DNA of 64,000 nt from Polynucleobacter campilacus (GTDB taxonomy: Bacteria > Pseudomonadota > Gammaproteobacteria > Burkholderiales > Burkholderiaceae): contig NZ_NGUP01000001.1 in assembly GCF_002206625.1 (NCBI RefSeq), positions 496,001 to 560,000 on the forward strand, read 5' to 3'. Of this stretch, positions 55,138-64,000 are shown one piece after another. The position numbers and the translations under genes were made by a program. The notes beneath the pieces were generated by a model. The model saw only the letters and a list, made by a program, of their open reading frames with translations. It was not told the origin of the DNA and did not search any database. Every line of letters begins with the position of its first letter. Position 1 is the stretch's first letter.

Positions 55138-56157
55138 CTAAAGGGGATTAGCCAAGAATCCTGAGTTCGCCTCTAGCCACTCAATATAGCGACCTACACC
55201 GTGTTCAACATCAAGGAAGGGTTCTGTATAGCCGGCAGCGCGAAGTTTCGTGAGATCGGCTTGAGTGAAGCACTGATATTTACCTCTGAGTGCATCTGGA
55301 AATGGAATGTATTCAATCGCTTTTTCTTTTACCAACTCTTGCAGAGTCGCTGGTTTGGCTTTATCTAGTTTACGCATGGCATTGGCTACCGCATGTGCAA
55401 CATCATTAAATGGTTGTGCCCTGCCGCTACCTAAATTAAAGATGCCGCTGATTTCTGGATGATCTAAGAAGAAGAGATTTACCTTCACCACATCTTCAAC
55501 TGAGACAAAGTCACGGCTTTGCTCGCCAGGACCATAACCACCATATTCACCAAACAGTTTGACATGGCCATTCGCCTTGTATTGGTGATATTGATGAAAG
55601 GCTACCGATGCCATACGACCCTTATGTGATTCACGTGGGCCATACACATTGAAGTAGCGAAAACCAACTACCTGTGCAGTATTTACTTTTTCTGCAAAAC
55701 GCTTACGCATGACTTGATCAAACAAGAACTTAGAGTAGCCATAAATATTGAGTGGCTTCTCATGCTCACGACTCTCCACGAAAGTATCTGAGCCACCGTA
55801 AGTGGCTGCAGAAGATGCGTAGAGCAGTTGCACTTTTTGGGCTGTGCAGATATCAAGCAAGTCCATGGTATAGCGATAGTTATTCGCCATCATGAAAATA
55901 CCATCCGTCTCCATCGTGTCAGAGCACGCACCCTCATGAAAGACTGCTTTGACCTTACCAAAACGACCACTTCTAAAGGCCTCTAGAAATTCATCTTTAT
56001 CGAGATAGTCAATAATCTCTAAATCAGCAAGATTGCGATATTTGTCTGCAGGGCGAAGATCATCAACAGCGATGATATTTTTCTCGCCGCGCGCATTGAG
56101 CGCTTGCACAATATTTGCGCCGATAAAACCAGCAGCGCCAGTTACGATAATAGTCAC
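55138..56157 (-). CDS. hldD: ADP-L-glycero-D-manno-heptose 6-epimerase
   Basis: 339 residues from a GTG at 56157, preceded by AGAGGAA; the 32 residues upstream in the same frame are antisense-like. The Rossmann start [19 protein letters not shown], the [10 protein letters not shown] active-site serine segment and [10 protein letters not shown] (YxxxK) are typical, with [11 protein letters not shown] and [11 protein letters not shown]. It makes L-glycero-heptose for the lipopolysaccharide core. Its GTG overlaps the rfaE1 stop (GTGA). Confidence 0.95.
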   Translation of the reverse strand: MTIIVTGAAGFIGANIVQALNARGEKNIIAVDDLRPADKYRNLADLEIIDYLDKDEFLEAFRSGRFGKVKAVFHEGACSDTMETDGIFMMANNYRYTMDLLDICTAQKVQLLYASSAATYGGSDTFVESREHEKPLNIYGYSKFLFDQVMRKRFAEKVNTAQVVGFRYFNVYGPRESHKGRMASVAFHQYHQYKANGHVKLFGEYGGYGPGEQSRDFVSVEDVVKVNLFFLDHPEISGIFNLGSGRAQPFNDVAHAVANAMRKLDKAKPATLQELVKEKAIEYIPFPDALRGKYQCFTQADLTKLRAAGYTEPFLDVEHGVGRYIEWLEANSGFLANPL

Positions 56158-57083
56158 TGTAGTTCCTCTGAAGTAACAGTTGCGGTTCCAAGCTTGCCGA
56201 CCACAATGCCGCCAGCACGATTTGCCAAGGCCATCGCTTTTTCTAAGGGCCACTTAGCAGCTAAGGCAACCGCTAAAGTTGCAATCACAGTATCGCCAGC
56301 GCCAGAAACATCAAACACCTCACGTGCCTGCGCCTTGACATGACTGACACCCGCTTCGGTATACAAACTCATACCCTCTTCTGATCGGGTGAGAAGTAGC
56401 GCCTGTAAATCTAATGACTTTCTGAGGGCTTGTGCTTTATTGGTGAGCTCCTCTTCATTGGTCCACTTGCCAACGACCTGACGCAATTCACTTCGATTTG
56501 GCGTTAAAACAGTAGCACCGCGATACTTTTCATAATCTTCGCCCTTAGGATCGACCAAGATAACCTTGTTTTGCGCTCTGGCCTGCTCAATCATATGAGT
56601 CACCTGACCTAAGGCGCCTTTGCCGTAATCTGACAAAATCACAACATCAGCACTACCTACCAATTTTTCAAAACGCTCTAACTTATGGGCTAGTGCTTTT
56701 TCACTTGGGGTCTCTTCAAAGTCGAGACGAATTAACTGCTGCTGACGAGCAATCACCCGCAACTTCACAATCGTTGGTGCATTTGCATCAATTTCTAGTT
56801 GGCTATCAACGCCACCTGACTTGAGTAACTCCACTACACGCTTGCCAGGCTCATCATTACCAACGATACCCAGAATGGTTGTTTGAGCACCCAGTGCTGC
56901 TACGTTACGAGCAACGTTGGCTGCGCCTCCCAAGCGCTCATCAATCTTACCAACCTGCACTACTGGCACAGGCGCTTCAGGAGAAATCCGATTGGTATCG
57001 CCAAACCAGTAGCGATCGAGCATGACATCACCAACCACTAGTAGGCGGGTTTTAGAAAATTGGTCTTGGTTGGCTTTTTCCAT
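56154..57083 (-). CDS. rfaE1: heptose-7-phosphate kinase (HldE kinase domain)
   Basis: 309 residues of the PfkB ribokinase fold only: [31 protein letters not shown] and the [14 protein letters not shown] anion-hole motif with the catalytic Asp. The second domain of enterobacterial HldE, the nucleotidyltransferase, is missing and would be encoded elsewhere, as is common in betaproteobacteria. The gene lies 20 nt after ugd and overlaps hldD by four bases. Confidence 0.95.
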   Translation of the reverse strand: MEKANQDQFSKTRLLVVGDVMLDRYWFGDTNRISPEAPVPVVQVGKIDERLGGAANVARNVAALGAQTTILGIVGNDEPGKRVVELLKSGGVDSQLEIDANAPTIVKLRVIARQQQLIRLDFEETPSEKALAHKLERFEKLVGSADVVILSDYGKGALGQVTHMIEQARAQNKVILVDPKGEDYEKYRGATVLTPNRSELRQVVGKWTNEEELTNKAQALRKSLDLQALLLTRSEEGMSLYTEAGVSHVKAQAREVFDVSGAGDTVIATLAVALAAKWPLEKAMALANRAGGIVVGKLGTATVTSEELQ

Positions 57084-57103
57084 AGGATAATTTCTGCAAT
57101 GAC

Positions 57104-58469
57104 TTAATTATGTCGTCCAATACCATAGTACTCAATACCTAATTCCTTCATGGCACTTGGCTCATAGAGATTACGGCCATCAAAAATGATGGGGTGAGTC
57201 AATTTTTGCATGACCTGTTCAAAGTCTGGGCTGTGGAAGGCTTTCCACTCAGTGACAATGACTAGCGCGTCGCAAGCATCTAGGGCTGCCATTGGGCTGT
57301 CGACCATAGAGACTCTCTTGAGGCCATCTGGATTACCCTTGAAGTCGGACTCTAGACAATGTTTTGCTTCTGGCATCGCCACTGGATCATGGGCAACAAC
57401 CGAAGCACCGCGTTTTACTAATTCTTGAATGATCACGCGACTTGGAGCCTCACGCATATCATCGGTGTTGGGCTTAAAAGCCAGACCCCAAAGCGCAAAC
57501 TTCATACCTTTAAGATCATTACCGAAGCGTTTTTCGATCTTTTCAACCAAGATATATTTCTGGAGTTCGTTTACCGCCTCTACAGCATCCAGAATCTTTA
57601 AATCTCTACCATGCTCCCTAGCAGTTTTAGAAAGGGCTGAGACATCCTTTGGAAAACAAGAACCACCGTAACCGGTTCCTGAATATAAAAATCCAAAGCC
57701 AATGCGTGAGTCAGAACCAATTCCTTGTCGCACCGATTCAATATCAGCACCTACTAAATCTGCCAAGTTTGATAACTCATTCATAAAAGAAATACGGGTA
57801 GCTAACATGGCGTTGGCAGCATACTTAGTTAACTCTGCGCTCTTCACATCCATGTAATAGGTACGTTCATGGTGGCGGTTAAATGGGGCATAGAGCTTAC
57901 GCATTTGCTCTTTAGCACGAAGGCCTGCTGGAGTATTTTCAGTACCAATCACAATGCGGTCCGGGCGCATAAAGTCTTCTACTGCTGCGCCTTCCTTTAA
58001 AAACTCTGGGTTAGAAACTACTGAACATAAGTCAGCTGGCTGGCCTCTTTTTTCTAATTCTTCTTTGATGGCAGCAGATACTTTATCTGCAGTACCTACT
58101 GGCACAGTAGATTTATCAACAATTACCTTAGGGGAAGTTGCATAACGGCCAATGTTACGTGCTGCAGCAACTACATATTGCAGATCAGCAGAACCATCTT
58201 CATCGGGAGGCGTACCTACTGCAATAAATTGAATATCGCCATGAGCAACTGATGCAGCAATATCAGTAGAGAACTGCAATCTTCCAGCTGCACGATTGCG
58301 CTCAATCATCTCTTTTAAGCCCGGCTCATAAATCGGAACGCCGCCAGAATTGAGAATCTCAATTTTTTTTGGGGTCCAAGTCCAGGCAAAAAATATTATT
58401 ACCTTGCTCAGCAAGGCAAGCGCCAGTAACCAAGCCTACGTAACCGCTACCGATGATGGTGACTTTCAA
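57104..58469 (-). CDS. ugd: UDP-glucose 6-dehydrogenase, frameshifted near its 5' end (probable base-call error)
   Basis: From a TTG at 58469 (after GGAG) the frame reads [15 protein letters not shown], the NAD-binding start, up to LDLDPKK, then hits a stop. The rest of the enzyme, from [20 protein letters not shown], is in the next frame. They join if one base is removed from the eight-base A-run (plus-strand T-run 58363-58370), giving ~454 residues. Later motifs are intact: [23 protein letters not shown] with the catalytic cysteine, and [16 protein letters not shown]. It supplies UDP-glucuronate for polysaccharide or lipid A. It lies in the lapB-ugd-rfaE1-hldD operon. Confidence 0.93.
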
Positions 58470-58486
58470 CTGATCTCCGTTCTTCT

Positions 58487-59698
58487 TTACATTGAAGGGC
58501 CGCTAGGCGCAACGCCCTCGGCTCGTCTTGGGGAGTATGCCTCCCAATGATTACAACCAGGACACTGCCAATAGAATCGACGCGCCCTAAAACCACAATT
58601 GCCACAAGTATATCTAGCCAAGCTGGTAGTACGCTGACGCAAAATATTTAAAATTGACTGTAGCTCAATCATCCTGTCCGGATGTGCGCCATTCGCCTCA
58701 ATCGCTAAACGTGTTTCAGCCAGCTTTGACAGAGCACTTAAGCTTGGGGAGTGCTGGATAACATCAGATAACATTACATTCGCTGCTTGAGGGCCCCGAA
58801 TAGTCATAAGATGCTTGTGAGTGATATCCAGCAACTCGCCTGATGCTTGCGTTTTCAATAGATCACACAAACGATCTAGACCCTCGTCAGTTTTGCCTAG
58901 TTCGGTATGCGCTAACATCCAGCGATCAGCCAATAAATGCATATAAGCTGGGTGCGAGTTGGCAATAATGCTCCATGCCTCAATCGCTTGAGCTGGACGT
59001 CCTGTCGCCATAAAAAAATCACCCTGCAAAATCACGGCACGCGCATGATTTGGGACAGCACTTAAGGCCCGTTGAATCGACTCTTCAGCCTCCTGGAGAT
59101 CTTTGCGACGCAAAGCCTCTTGAGCTAACTCACAATGAAATTGGGCAATTTCAGTTTGATGGGATTTACCTTGTAATGTAGCGAGCTCATGCGCGGAGAT
59201 GATAGCTTTTTGCCAATCTCGCTCAACCTGATACATCTCCAGCAAGCTCTCTTTTGCTGGCACTGCAAACTTACCTTCACCTACACGATTGAGTGAGGCT
59301 TCGGCGCGGTCCAATAGGCCGGCACGCAGAAAGTCACGGCCTAACTCATAGGCAGCATGATCACGGTCACGTGGCTTTAAGTCATCGCGATTGGCGAGAT
59401 GCTGATGAACTTTAATAGCCCGCTCAGTCTCACCACGACGACGAAATAAGTTGCCTAAAGAAAAATGTAACTCAATCGTCTCTGGATCTAATTGCGCAAT
59501 TTTGACGAGCGTCTCAATTGCCTGATCAGGCTGCTCATTTAATAAAAGACTTAAGCCTTTAAAGGTGGAGCGCTGCTGACGTATGAGCTCAAGCTCATCC
59601 ATGCGATTTTCAAGGCGTAGGTCCCAGCGTGATGCTAGCCAGCCAATCCCAAACATGACCGGAAGAAGCAATAGCCAAGATGTCGCTATCTGAATCAT
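58487..59698 (-). CDS. lapB: lipopolysaccharide assembly protein LapB
   Basis: 403 residues. An N-terminal membrane segment ([20 protein letters not shown]) anchors a chain of about nine TPR units, and a rubredoxin-like zinc site ([18 protein letters not shown]) closes the protein, the LapB/YciM architecture. It directs FtsH-dependent turnover of LpxC, setting lipopolysaccharide output. LapA, usually encoded just upstream, is absent: only 60 nt separate this gene from ihfB, and those hold the ihfB terminator. No ribosome binding site is visible. Confidence 0.95.
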   Translation of the reverse strand: MIQIATSWLLLLPVMFGIGWLASRWDLRLENRMDELELIRQQRSTFKGLSLLLNEQPDQAIETLVKIAQLDPETIELHFSLGNLFRRRGETERAIKVHQHLANRDDLKPRDRDHAAYELGRDFLRAGLLDRAEASLNRVGEGKFAVPAKESLLEMYQVERDWQKAIISAHELATLQGKSHQTEIAQFHCELAQEALRRKDLQEAEESIQRALSAVPNHARAVILQGDFFMATGRPAQAIEAWSIIANSHPAYMHLLADRWMLAHTELGKTDEGLDRLCDLLKTQASGELLDITHKHLMTIRGPQAANVMLSDVIQHSPSLSALSKLAETRLAIEANGAHPDRMIELQSILNILRQRTTSLARYTCGNCGFRARRFYWQCPGCNHWEAYSPRRAEGVAPSGPSM

Positions 59699-59714
59699 GG
59701 CGTACAGAAATTAA

Positions 59715-59739
59715 ATAAAAAAATGGTCCTGATGGACCA
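59715..59739 (-). terminator. intrinsic terminator after ihfB, in the lapB leader
   Basis: TGGTCC and GGACCA (plus-strand 59724-59729 and 59734-59739) make a six-base stem with a TGAT loop; on the minus strand a run of seven T follows. It sits 17 bases before the lapB start. Confidence 0.8.
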
Positions 59740-59758
59740 CTGAGGATGAGCCTGAATG

Positions 59759-60103
59759 TTAGGCACCTGAACCCTCTTTGGGGCCCGCCTGTTTCAGTGG
59801 CTTGTAATCCACTCGCTCACGCAACTCTTTACCGGGCTTGAAATGTGGAACTTTTTTTTCTGGAATCAAGACTTTATCACCTGACTTGGGATTACGACCG
59901 GTACGTGCCGGACGATGATGCAGTACAAAACTGCCAACGCCACGCAACTCAATACGCTTACCCTCAGCCAAAGCATGAGTCATGGTGTCTAACAAAGTTT
60001 TTACTGCAAGCTCCACGTCCCTAGGAAGAATCTGCGGAAATTGTTCCGCGAGGCTCTCCACGAGTTCGGAGCGAGTAATGGCTTGTTGCTCTTGATATGT
60101 CAT
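59759..60103 (-). CDS. ihfB: integration host factor beta subunit
   Basis: 114 residues. The DNABII core is clear: [40 protein letters not shown], and [20 protein letters not shown] with the proline that intercalates into DNA. The C-terminus continues about 18 residues beyond the usual end ([14 protein letters not shown]). It bends DNA with IhfA. The start lies nine bases after an intrinsic terminator's T-run and has no ribosome binding site. Confidence 0.95.
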   Translation of the reverse strand: MTYQEQQAITRSELVESLAEQFPQILPRDVELAVKTLLDTMTHALAEGKRIELRGVGSFVLHHRPARTGRNPKSGDKVLIPEKKVPHFKPGKELRERVDYKPLKQAGPKEGSGA

Positions 60104-60111
60104 GATCTATC

Positions 60112-60144
60112 AAAAAAATCGCCGCTCCCCCAGAGGAAAGCGGC
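60112..60144 (-). terminator. intrinsic terminator between rpsA and ihfB
   Basis: GCCGCT (60121-60126) and AGCGGC (60139-60144) pair perfectly; on the minus strand GATTTTTTT follows. It begins nine bases after the rpsA stop and ends nine bases before the ihfB start, so it should set the ratio of the two products. Confidence 0.85.
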
Positions 60145-60153
60145 AATATTGCT

Positions 60154-61827
60154 TTAACCCTGATTGTCCATTTTTGCTTTTAACAAAGCGCCCAAATTGG
60201 TTGTGCCAGACTGCGCATCACCTTGGAGCTTGGTCATTGCATCTTGTTGATCAGAGCTGTCTTTTGCCTTAATTGAAAGGTTGATAACACGTGACTTACG
60301 ATCAATATTAATGATCATGGCAGTAACGCTATCGCCTTCTTTCAATACATTGCGTGCATCTTCAACGCGATCGGTTGAAATCTCAGAAGCACGTAAGTAA
60401 GCTTCAACTTCATCAGCCAAGTGAATAGTTGCACCCTTAGCATCAACCGCTTTCACAGTACCAGTAACAAGGCTACCCTTGTCGCTTACGGATGTGTAGT
60501 TATTGAATGGGTCACCAGACAATTGCTTGATACCAAGAGAGATACGCTCTTTCTCAACATCAATTGCCAATACCGTGGCTTCAACTTCATCACCTTTTTT
60601 GTATTTCTTCACAGCTTCTTCGCCTGGTTCATTCCAAGAGATATCAGAGAGATGAACTAAGCCGTCGATGCCGCCAGGCAAACCAATGAACACACCAAAG
60701 TCAGTAATCGACTTGATTGCGCCAGTCAGTTTGTCGCCTTTTTGCTGAGCACGTGAGAACTCTTCCCATGGATTTGCTTTGCACTGCTTGATGCCCAAGC
60801 TAATACGACGCTTGTCTTCATCAATATCCAGAACCATTACTTCAACTTCGGTTCCTAATGCAGTAGCTTTGCTTGGAGCAACGTTCTTGTTAGTCCAGTC
60901 CATTTCAGAAACGTGTACCAAGCCTTCGATACCAGATTCAATTTCTACGAATGCGCCGTAGTCAGTCAAATTGGTAACTTTGCCGAATAAACGGGTATTT
61001 GGTGGGTAACGACGAGCGATACCAACCCATGGATCATCACCAAGCTGTTTCACACCGAGTGAAACACGGTTCTTCTCTTGATCGAACTTCAAAATCTTCG
61101 CGGTTACTTCTTGACCAACAGTTAGCATCTCGCTTGGGTGACGCACGCGACGCCATGCCAAATCGGTAATGTGCAAGAGGCCATCGATACCACCGAGGTC
61201 AACGAAGGCGCCGTAATCAGTAATGTTCTTAACCAGGCCAGTAACTACTGCACCTTCTTTGAGGTTAGACATCAACTCAGCGCGCTCTTTACCTTGGCTA
61301 GCTTCAACCACTGCACGACGTGATAACACGACGTTGTTACGCTTACGGTCAAGCTTGATAACCTTAAACTCCATCGTCTTACCTTCGTAAGGGCTGGTGT
61401 CTTTGATTGGACGTGTATCAACAAGTGATCCAGGCAAGAATGCGCGGATACCGTTCACCATGACAGTCAAGCCTCCTTTAACCTTGCCAGTAACAGTACC
61501 GGTAACGATCTCAGCTTGCTCGAGTGCTTTTTCCAAATTCATCCACGATGCCAAGCGCTTCGCTTTGTCACGGGAGAGGATGGTGTCGCCATAGCCGTTT
61601 TCAAGGGCATCGATAGCAACAGAAACGAAATCGCCAGGAGCTACTTCAATCTCGCCAGCGTCGTTATGGAATTCTTCAACAGGAATAAACGCTTCAGACT
61701 TTAAGCCAGCGTTAACAACGACGAAGTTATGGTCGATGCGAAGAACTTCAGCCGAAATAACTTGGCCGGTCTTCATATTCGAGCGGGTTAATGATTCTTC
61801 AAATAATTCTGCAAATGATTCAGACAT
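60154..61827 (-). CDS. rpsA: 30S ribosomal protein S1
   Basis: 557 residues with six S1 RNA-binding repeats; the typical [26 protein letters not shown] start of a repeat appears as [20 protein letters not shown], again as [20 protein letters not shown] and as [20 protein letters not shown]. The opening [20 protein letters not shown] is also usual. It recruits mRNAs with weak ribosome binding sites. A hairpin (CCGTC...GACGG, 61845-61863) lies in the leader 18 bases upstream of the start and may take part in self-regulation. cmk precedes it. Confidence 0.98.
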   Translation of the reverse strand: MSESFAELFEESLTRSNMKTGQVISAEVLRIDHNFVVVNAGLKSEAFIPVEEFHNDAGEIEVAPGDFVSVAIDALENGYGDTILSRDKAKRLASWMNLEKALEQAEIVTGTVTGKVKGGLTVMVNGIRAFLPGSLVDTRPIKDTSPYEGKTMEFKVIKLDRKRNNVVLSRRAVVEASQGKERAELMSNLKEGAVVTGLVKNITDYGAFVDLGGIDGLLHITDLAWRRVRHPSEMLTVGQEVTAKILKFDQEKNRVSLGVKQLGDDPWVGIARRYPPNTRLFGKVTNLTDYGAFVEIESGIEGLVHVSEMDWTNKNVAPSKATALGTEVEVMVLDIDEDKRRISLGIKQCKANPWEEFSRAQQKGDKLTGAIKSITDFGVFIGLPGGIDGLVHLSDISWNEPGEEAVKKYKKGDEVEATVLAIDVEKERISLGIKQLSGDPFNNYTSVSDKGSLVTGTVKAVDAKGATIHLADEVEAYLRASEISTDRVEDARNVLKEGDSVTAMIINIDRKSRVINLSIKAKDSSDQQDAMTKLQGDAQSGTTNLGALLKAKMDNQG

Positions 61828-61965
61828 GTGTATTCACTTTGTGCCGTCAGAAGGTCCGACGGGTTAGGTTAAAAAAGCCTTAAAGAAACACGCTAATGAA
61901 CGCGTTGTAGAGTTTCTTAAGACGCCAAAACTACTTCTACAGCTCACTACCAAACAACTGACAAA

Positions 61966-62628
61966 CTAAACAATCGCAGATTGATACCAATCCAAAACTG
62001 TCTTAACTGCCTGATCTATCGATAAATCTGATGTTTCAAGCACTTTTGCACCATCTGCAACTAACAGGGGTGCGGTACCTCGACTACTATCTCTGGCATC
62101 GCGCTCCTGCAAATCTTGCAGTAAGTCGGAAAGTTTAGCAGAAATTCCCTTAGCTATCAATTGCTTATAGCGACGTTCTGCTCTGGCAGCCGCTGTTGCC
62201 GTCAAGAAAACCTTCAAAACCGCGTCTGGGAATATCACGCTAGCCATATCCCGGCCATCTGCCACTAATCCCGGAAACTGCCGAAAACTACGTTGCAGGC
62301 CTACTAAAGCGGATCGAACCTCGGGATGAACCGCCACAGTAGAGGCTCTCAGGCCAATGTTTTCAGTACGAATAGCGTCGGTAACATCCTCGCCATCCAG
62401 AGAAATTTGACTATTTTTGAATGAAATCAATAACTTAGGAACTAAAAGACCCAATTCTGGGCCATTTTTTGCGTCAATTCCGCGTTTTTCACTAGCAAGG
62501 GCAACTAAGCGATAGAGCGCCCCACTATCCAAATAATGAAAGCCTAGCTTTTCTGCCACCAAAGATGCAACTGTTCCCTTGCCAGAGGCAGTGGGTCCAT
62601 CAATTGCAATGACTGGGTAAGAAATCAT
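61966..62628 (-). CDS. cmk: cytidylate kinase
   Basis: 220 residues. P-loop [11 protein letters not shown], the [12 protein letters not shown]-binding segment, a [15 protein letters not shown] stretch, and the lid [13 protein letters not shown] are all present. It phosphorylates CMP and dCMP. It lies four bases after aroA, with rpsA 138 bases on, the order seen widely in proteobacteria. Confidence 0.97.
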   Translation of the reverse strand: MISYPVIAIDGPTASGKGTVASLVAEKLGFHYLDSGALYRLVALASEKRGIDAKNGPELGLLVPKLLISFKNSQISLDGEDVTDAIRTENIGLRASTVAVHPEVRSALVGLQRSFRQFPGLVADGRDMASVIFPDAVLKVFLTATAAARAERRYKQLIAKGISAKLSDLLQDLQERDARDSSRGTAPLLVADGAKVLETSDLSIDQAVKTVLDWYQSAIV

Positions 62629-62632
62629 GTGA

Positions 62633-63958
62633 TCAACTCGCTACCTTTGCAAACTCGGCAAAGTAAGTCGGGAAAGTTTTAGCAACGCAATTAGGATCGT
62701 TAATTTTCAAAGCGTTCGGACCAAAAGCGGCGAGCGAGAAACACATTGCCATGCGATGGTCATCATAAGTATCAATGCCCTCACCTGGTGACTTCCACTC
62801 ACCTTGAGATGGGGCATTCACCACAATATAGTCGGCACCTTCTTGTACAGTAGCGCCAACTTTTCTAAGCTCTGCTGCCATGGCGGCAATACGATCCGTT
62901 TCTTTAACGCGCCAACTCGCAATATTGGTTAAGCGCGTAGGACCTTCGGCGAAGAGTGCAGCAACAGCTAGAGTCATTGCTGCATCTGGAATTTCGGTGC
63001 AATCCATCGTGATGCCATTAAGTTTACCGCTTGCGTTTTTGACGCCCGTAATCTCAATCCAATCTTCACCAGCGCTAATGTTGGCACCCATCAATGCAAG
63101 TGCATCGGCAAAAGCGACATCACCCTGAATACTGTCTTTACCAACACCAAGAACTCGCAAAGGGCCGCCGCCGATAGCGCCTAGCGCCAAGAAGTATGAA
63201 GCAGACGAGGCATCGCCCTCAACAGATAACTGACCAGGGCTCTTATAAACAGCATCAGATGTTTTAGCGGGAATCACAAATGACTGTGCATCAGGACAAG
63301 CAACATTCACACCAAAGCGTGCCATCAACTTTAGAGTGATATCAATATATGGTCGAGAAATCAATTCACCAACGACTTCAATACGAACCGGCTTTACCGC
63401 AATAAGTGGTAATGCCATCAATAATGCCGTCAAGAATTGACTTGATACATCGCCACGTACTTTAACCACATCCAAGATTTTGATATCAGCAGCAGAAATC
63501 TGAATCGGGGGATAACCTTCTTGTAATTCGTATTCAATCTTAGCACCAACTTGTCGCAGACCATTGACCAAATCCCGAATCGGTCTCTCATGCATGCGAG
63601 CAACACCAGATAAGCGATAGTCACCACCTTGCATTGCAAGTGCTGCGGTCAGCGGACGAATTGCTGTGCCGGCATTACCCATGAACAAATCTGCTTTGCG
63701 TACCGGAAAGCGGCCACCACAACCCTCAACTACGCAAACATTGTTGGCTTGGTCAGTAACAGATAAGCCAAGCTGACGAAGTGCGTTGCGCATCACCTGG
63801 GTGTCATCAGCATCCAGCAAGTTCTTTAAAGTAGTAGTGCCTGTGGAAAGCGCTGCCAGCAATAAAGCGCGATTCGAAATACTTTTGGAACCAGGCAAAA
63901 TAGTCGAGCCTTGAGCTCGCTTGAATGGTCCAATCTGAATACTAGGCGAATGAGCCAT
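62633..63958 (-). CDS. aroA: 3-phosphoshikimate 1-carboxyvinyltransferase (EPSP synthase)
   Basis: 441 residues. The N-terminal [17 protein letters not shown] contains the PEP/phosphate-binding lysine and serine; [15 protein letters not shown] is the glyphosate-region motif of class I enzymes; [19 protein letters not shown] and [16 protein letters not shown] are the later active-site pieces. It makes EPSP in the shikimate pathway. It begins with an ATG that overlaps the stop of the preceding gene (TAATG), and cmk follows four bases later. Confidence 0.98.
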   Translation of the reverse strand: MAHSPSIQIGPFKRAQGSTILPGSKSISNRALLLAALSTGTTTLKNLLDADDTQVMRNALRQLGLSVTDQANNVCVVEGCGGRFPVRKADLFMGNAGTAIRPLTAALAMQGGDYRLSGVARMHERPIRDLVNGLRQVGAKIEYELQEGYPPIQISAADIKILDVVKVRGDVSSQFLTALLMALPLIAVKPVRIEVVGELISRPYIDITLKLMARFGVNVACPDAQSFVIPAKTSDAVYKSPGQLSVEGDASSASYFLALGAIGGGPLRVLGVGKDSIQGDVAFADALALMGANISAGEDWIEITGVKNASGKLNGITMDCTEIPDAAMTLAVAALFAEGPTRLTNIASWRVKETDRIAAMAAELRKVGATVQEGADYIVVNAPSQGEWKSPGEGIDTYDDHRMAMCFSLAAFGPNALKINDPNCVAKTFPTYFAEFAKVAS

Positions 63959-64000
63959 TAAGCCTCATCCAAATCTTGACGAGCTTTACTTGCTTTATTG
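63958..64000 (-). CDS. C-terminal end of the gene upstream of aroA (partial)
   Basis: The minus-strand frame entering from the window edge reads 13 codons to a TAA whose last A is the first base of the aroA ATG. In related genomes this place is taken by prephenate dehydrogenase (tyrA), which would fit, but 13 residues (ending QDLDEA) do not prove it. Confidence 0.45.
   Translation of the reverse strand, partial: NKASKARQDLDEA

Overview
The window looks like a chromosomal segment of a small-genome betaproteobacterium of the order Burkholderiales, most likely Polynucleobacter or a close freshwater relative. This is inferred from gene content and order, not from a search. The marks are the blocks aroA-cmk-rpsA-ihfB-lapB and rpsP-rimM-trmD-rplS, several Bug-type solute receptors without their permeases, moderate A+T content, and very short gaps between genes. 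No insertion sequence, prophage, CRISPR array, rRNA or tRNA was seen.

Layout. 0.2-4.4 kb: a TerC-like membrane protein fused to a universal stress domain, then divergently an NhaR-like regulator, an SbtA-like bicarbonate permease and a zinc-ribbon DUF6671 protein. 4.4-12.1 kb: two catabolic/uptake operons on the minus strand (Bug - Sua5-like - M20 peptidase; Bug - enolase superfamily - signal-less solute-binding protein), a DUF4239 membrane protein and a GST. 12.3-16.1 kb: a redox-stress block with OxyR (Cys199/Cys208 present), DUF3501, a GlpC/HdrD-like Fe-S protein and divergent rubrerythrin. 16.1-25.9 kb: accessory catabolism, with a thioesterase/Fe-alcohol dehydrogenase pair, a Bug protein facing a beta-keto acid cleavage enzyme, a four-gene operon (NHL lyase, ModA-like receptor, Tat amidohydrolase, cysteine dioxygenase-like cupin), a nitroreductase and GabD. 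26-36.6 kb: two orphan small genes, a carboxylesterase, a frameshifted TauE/SafE permease, Nramp, DctP, PmbA, Mog, Orn, an M48 protease, RsgA and a CbiB-like protein. 36.6-39.6 kb: a CoA-type Nudix hydrolase and the rplS-trmD-rimM-rpsP operon. 39.8-49.3 kb: a META lipoprotein, a frameshifted membrane protein, a fatty acyl oxidation set (ligase, EtfB, EtfA, dehydrogenase), an HDAC-like deacetylase, MltB and CysM. 49.3-55.0 kb: ComEA and an operon headed by an exported 1050-residue TPR-CHAT caspase-like protein. 55.1-64 kb: hldD-rfaE1-ugd-lapB for lipopolysaccharide, then ihfB, rpsA, cmk, aroA and the tail of one more gene.

The most notable points are: (1) three separate genes each broken by one extra base in an 8-9 nt homopolymer, which looks like a systematic base-calling problem; (2) a TerC-Usp fusion with a strong ribosome binding site at the domain junction; (3) an exported TPR-CHAT operon with uncharacterised partners; (4) an NhaR/SbtA/DUF6671 cluster; (5) intrinsic terminators placed directly before the start codons of downstream genes at several sites; (6) a 17-nt motif shared by two intergenic regions 12 kb apart.
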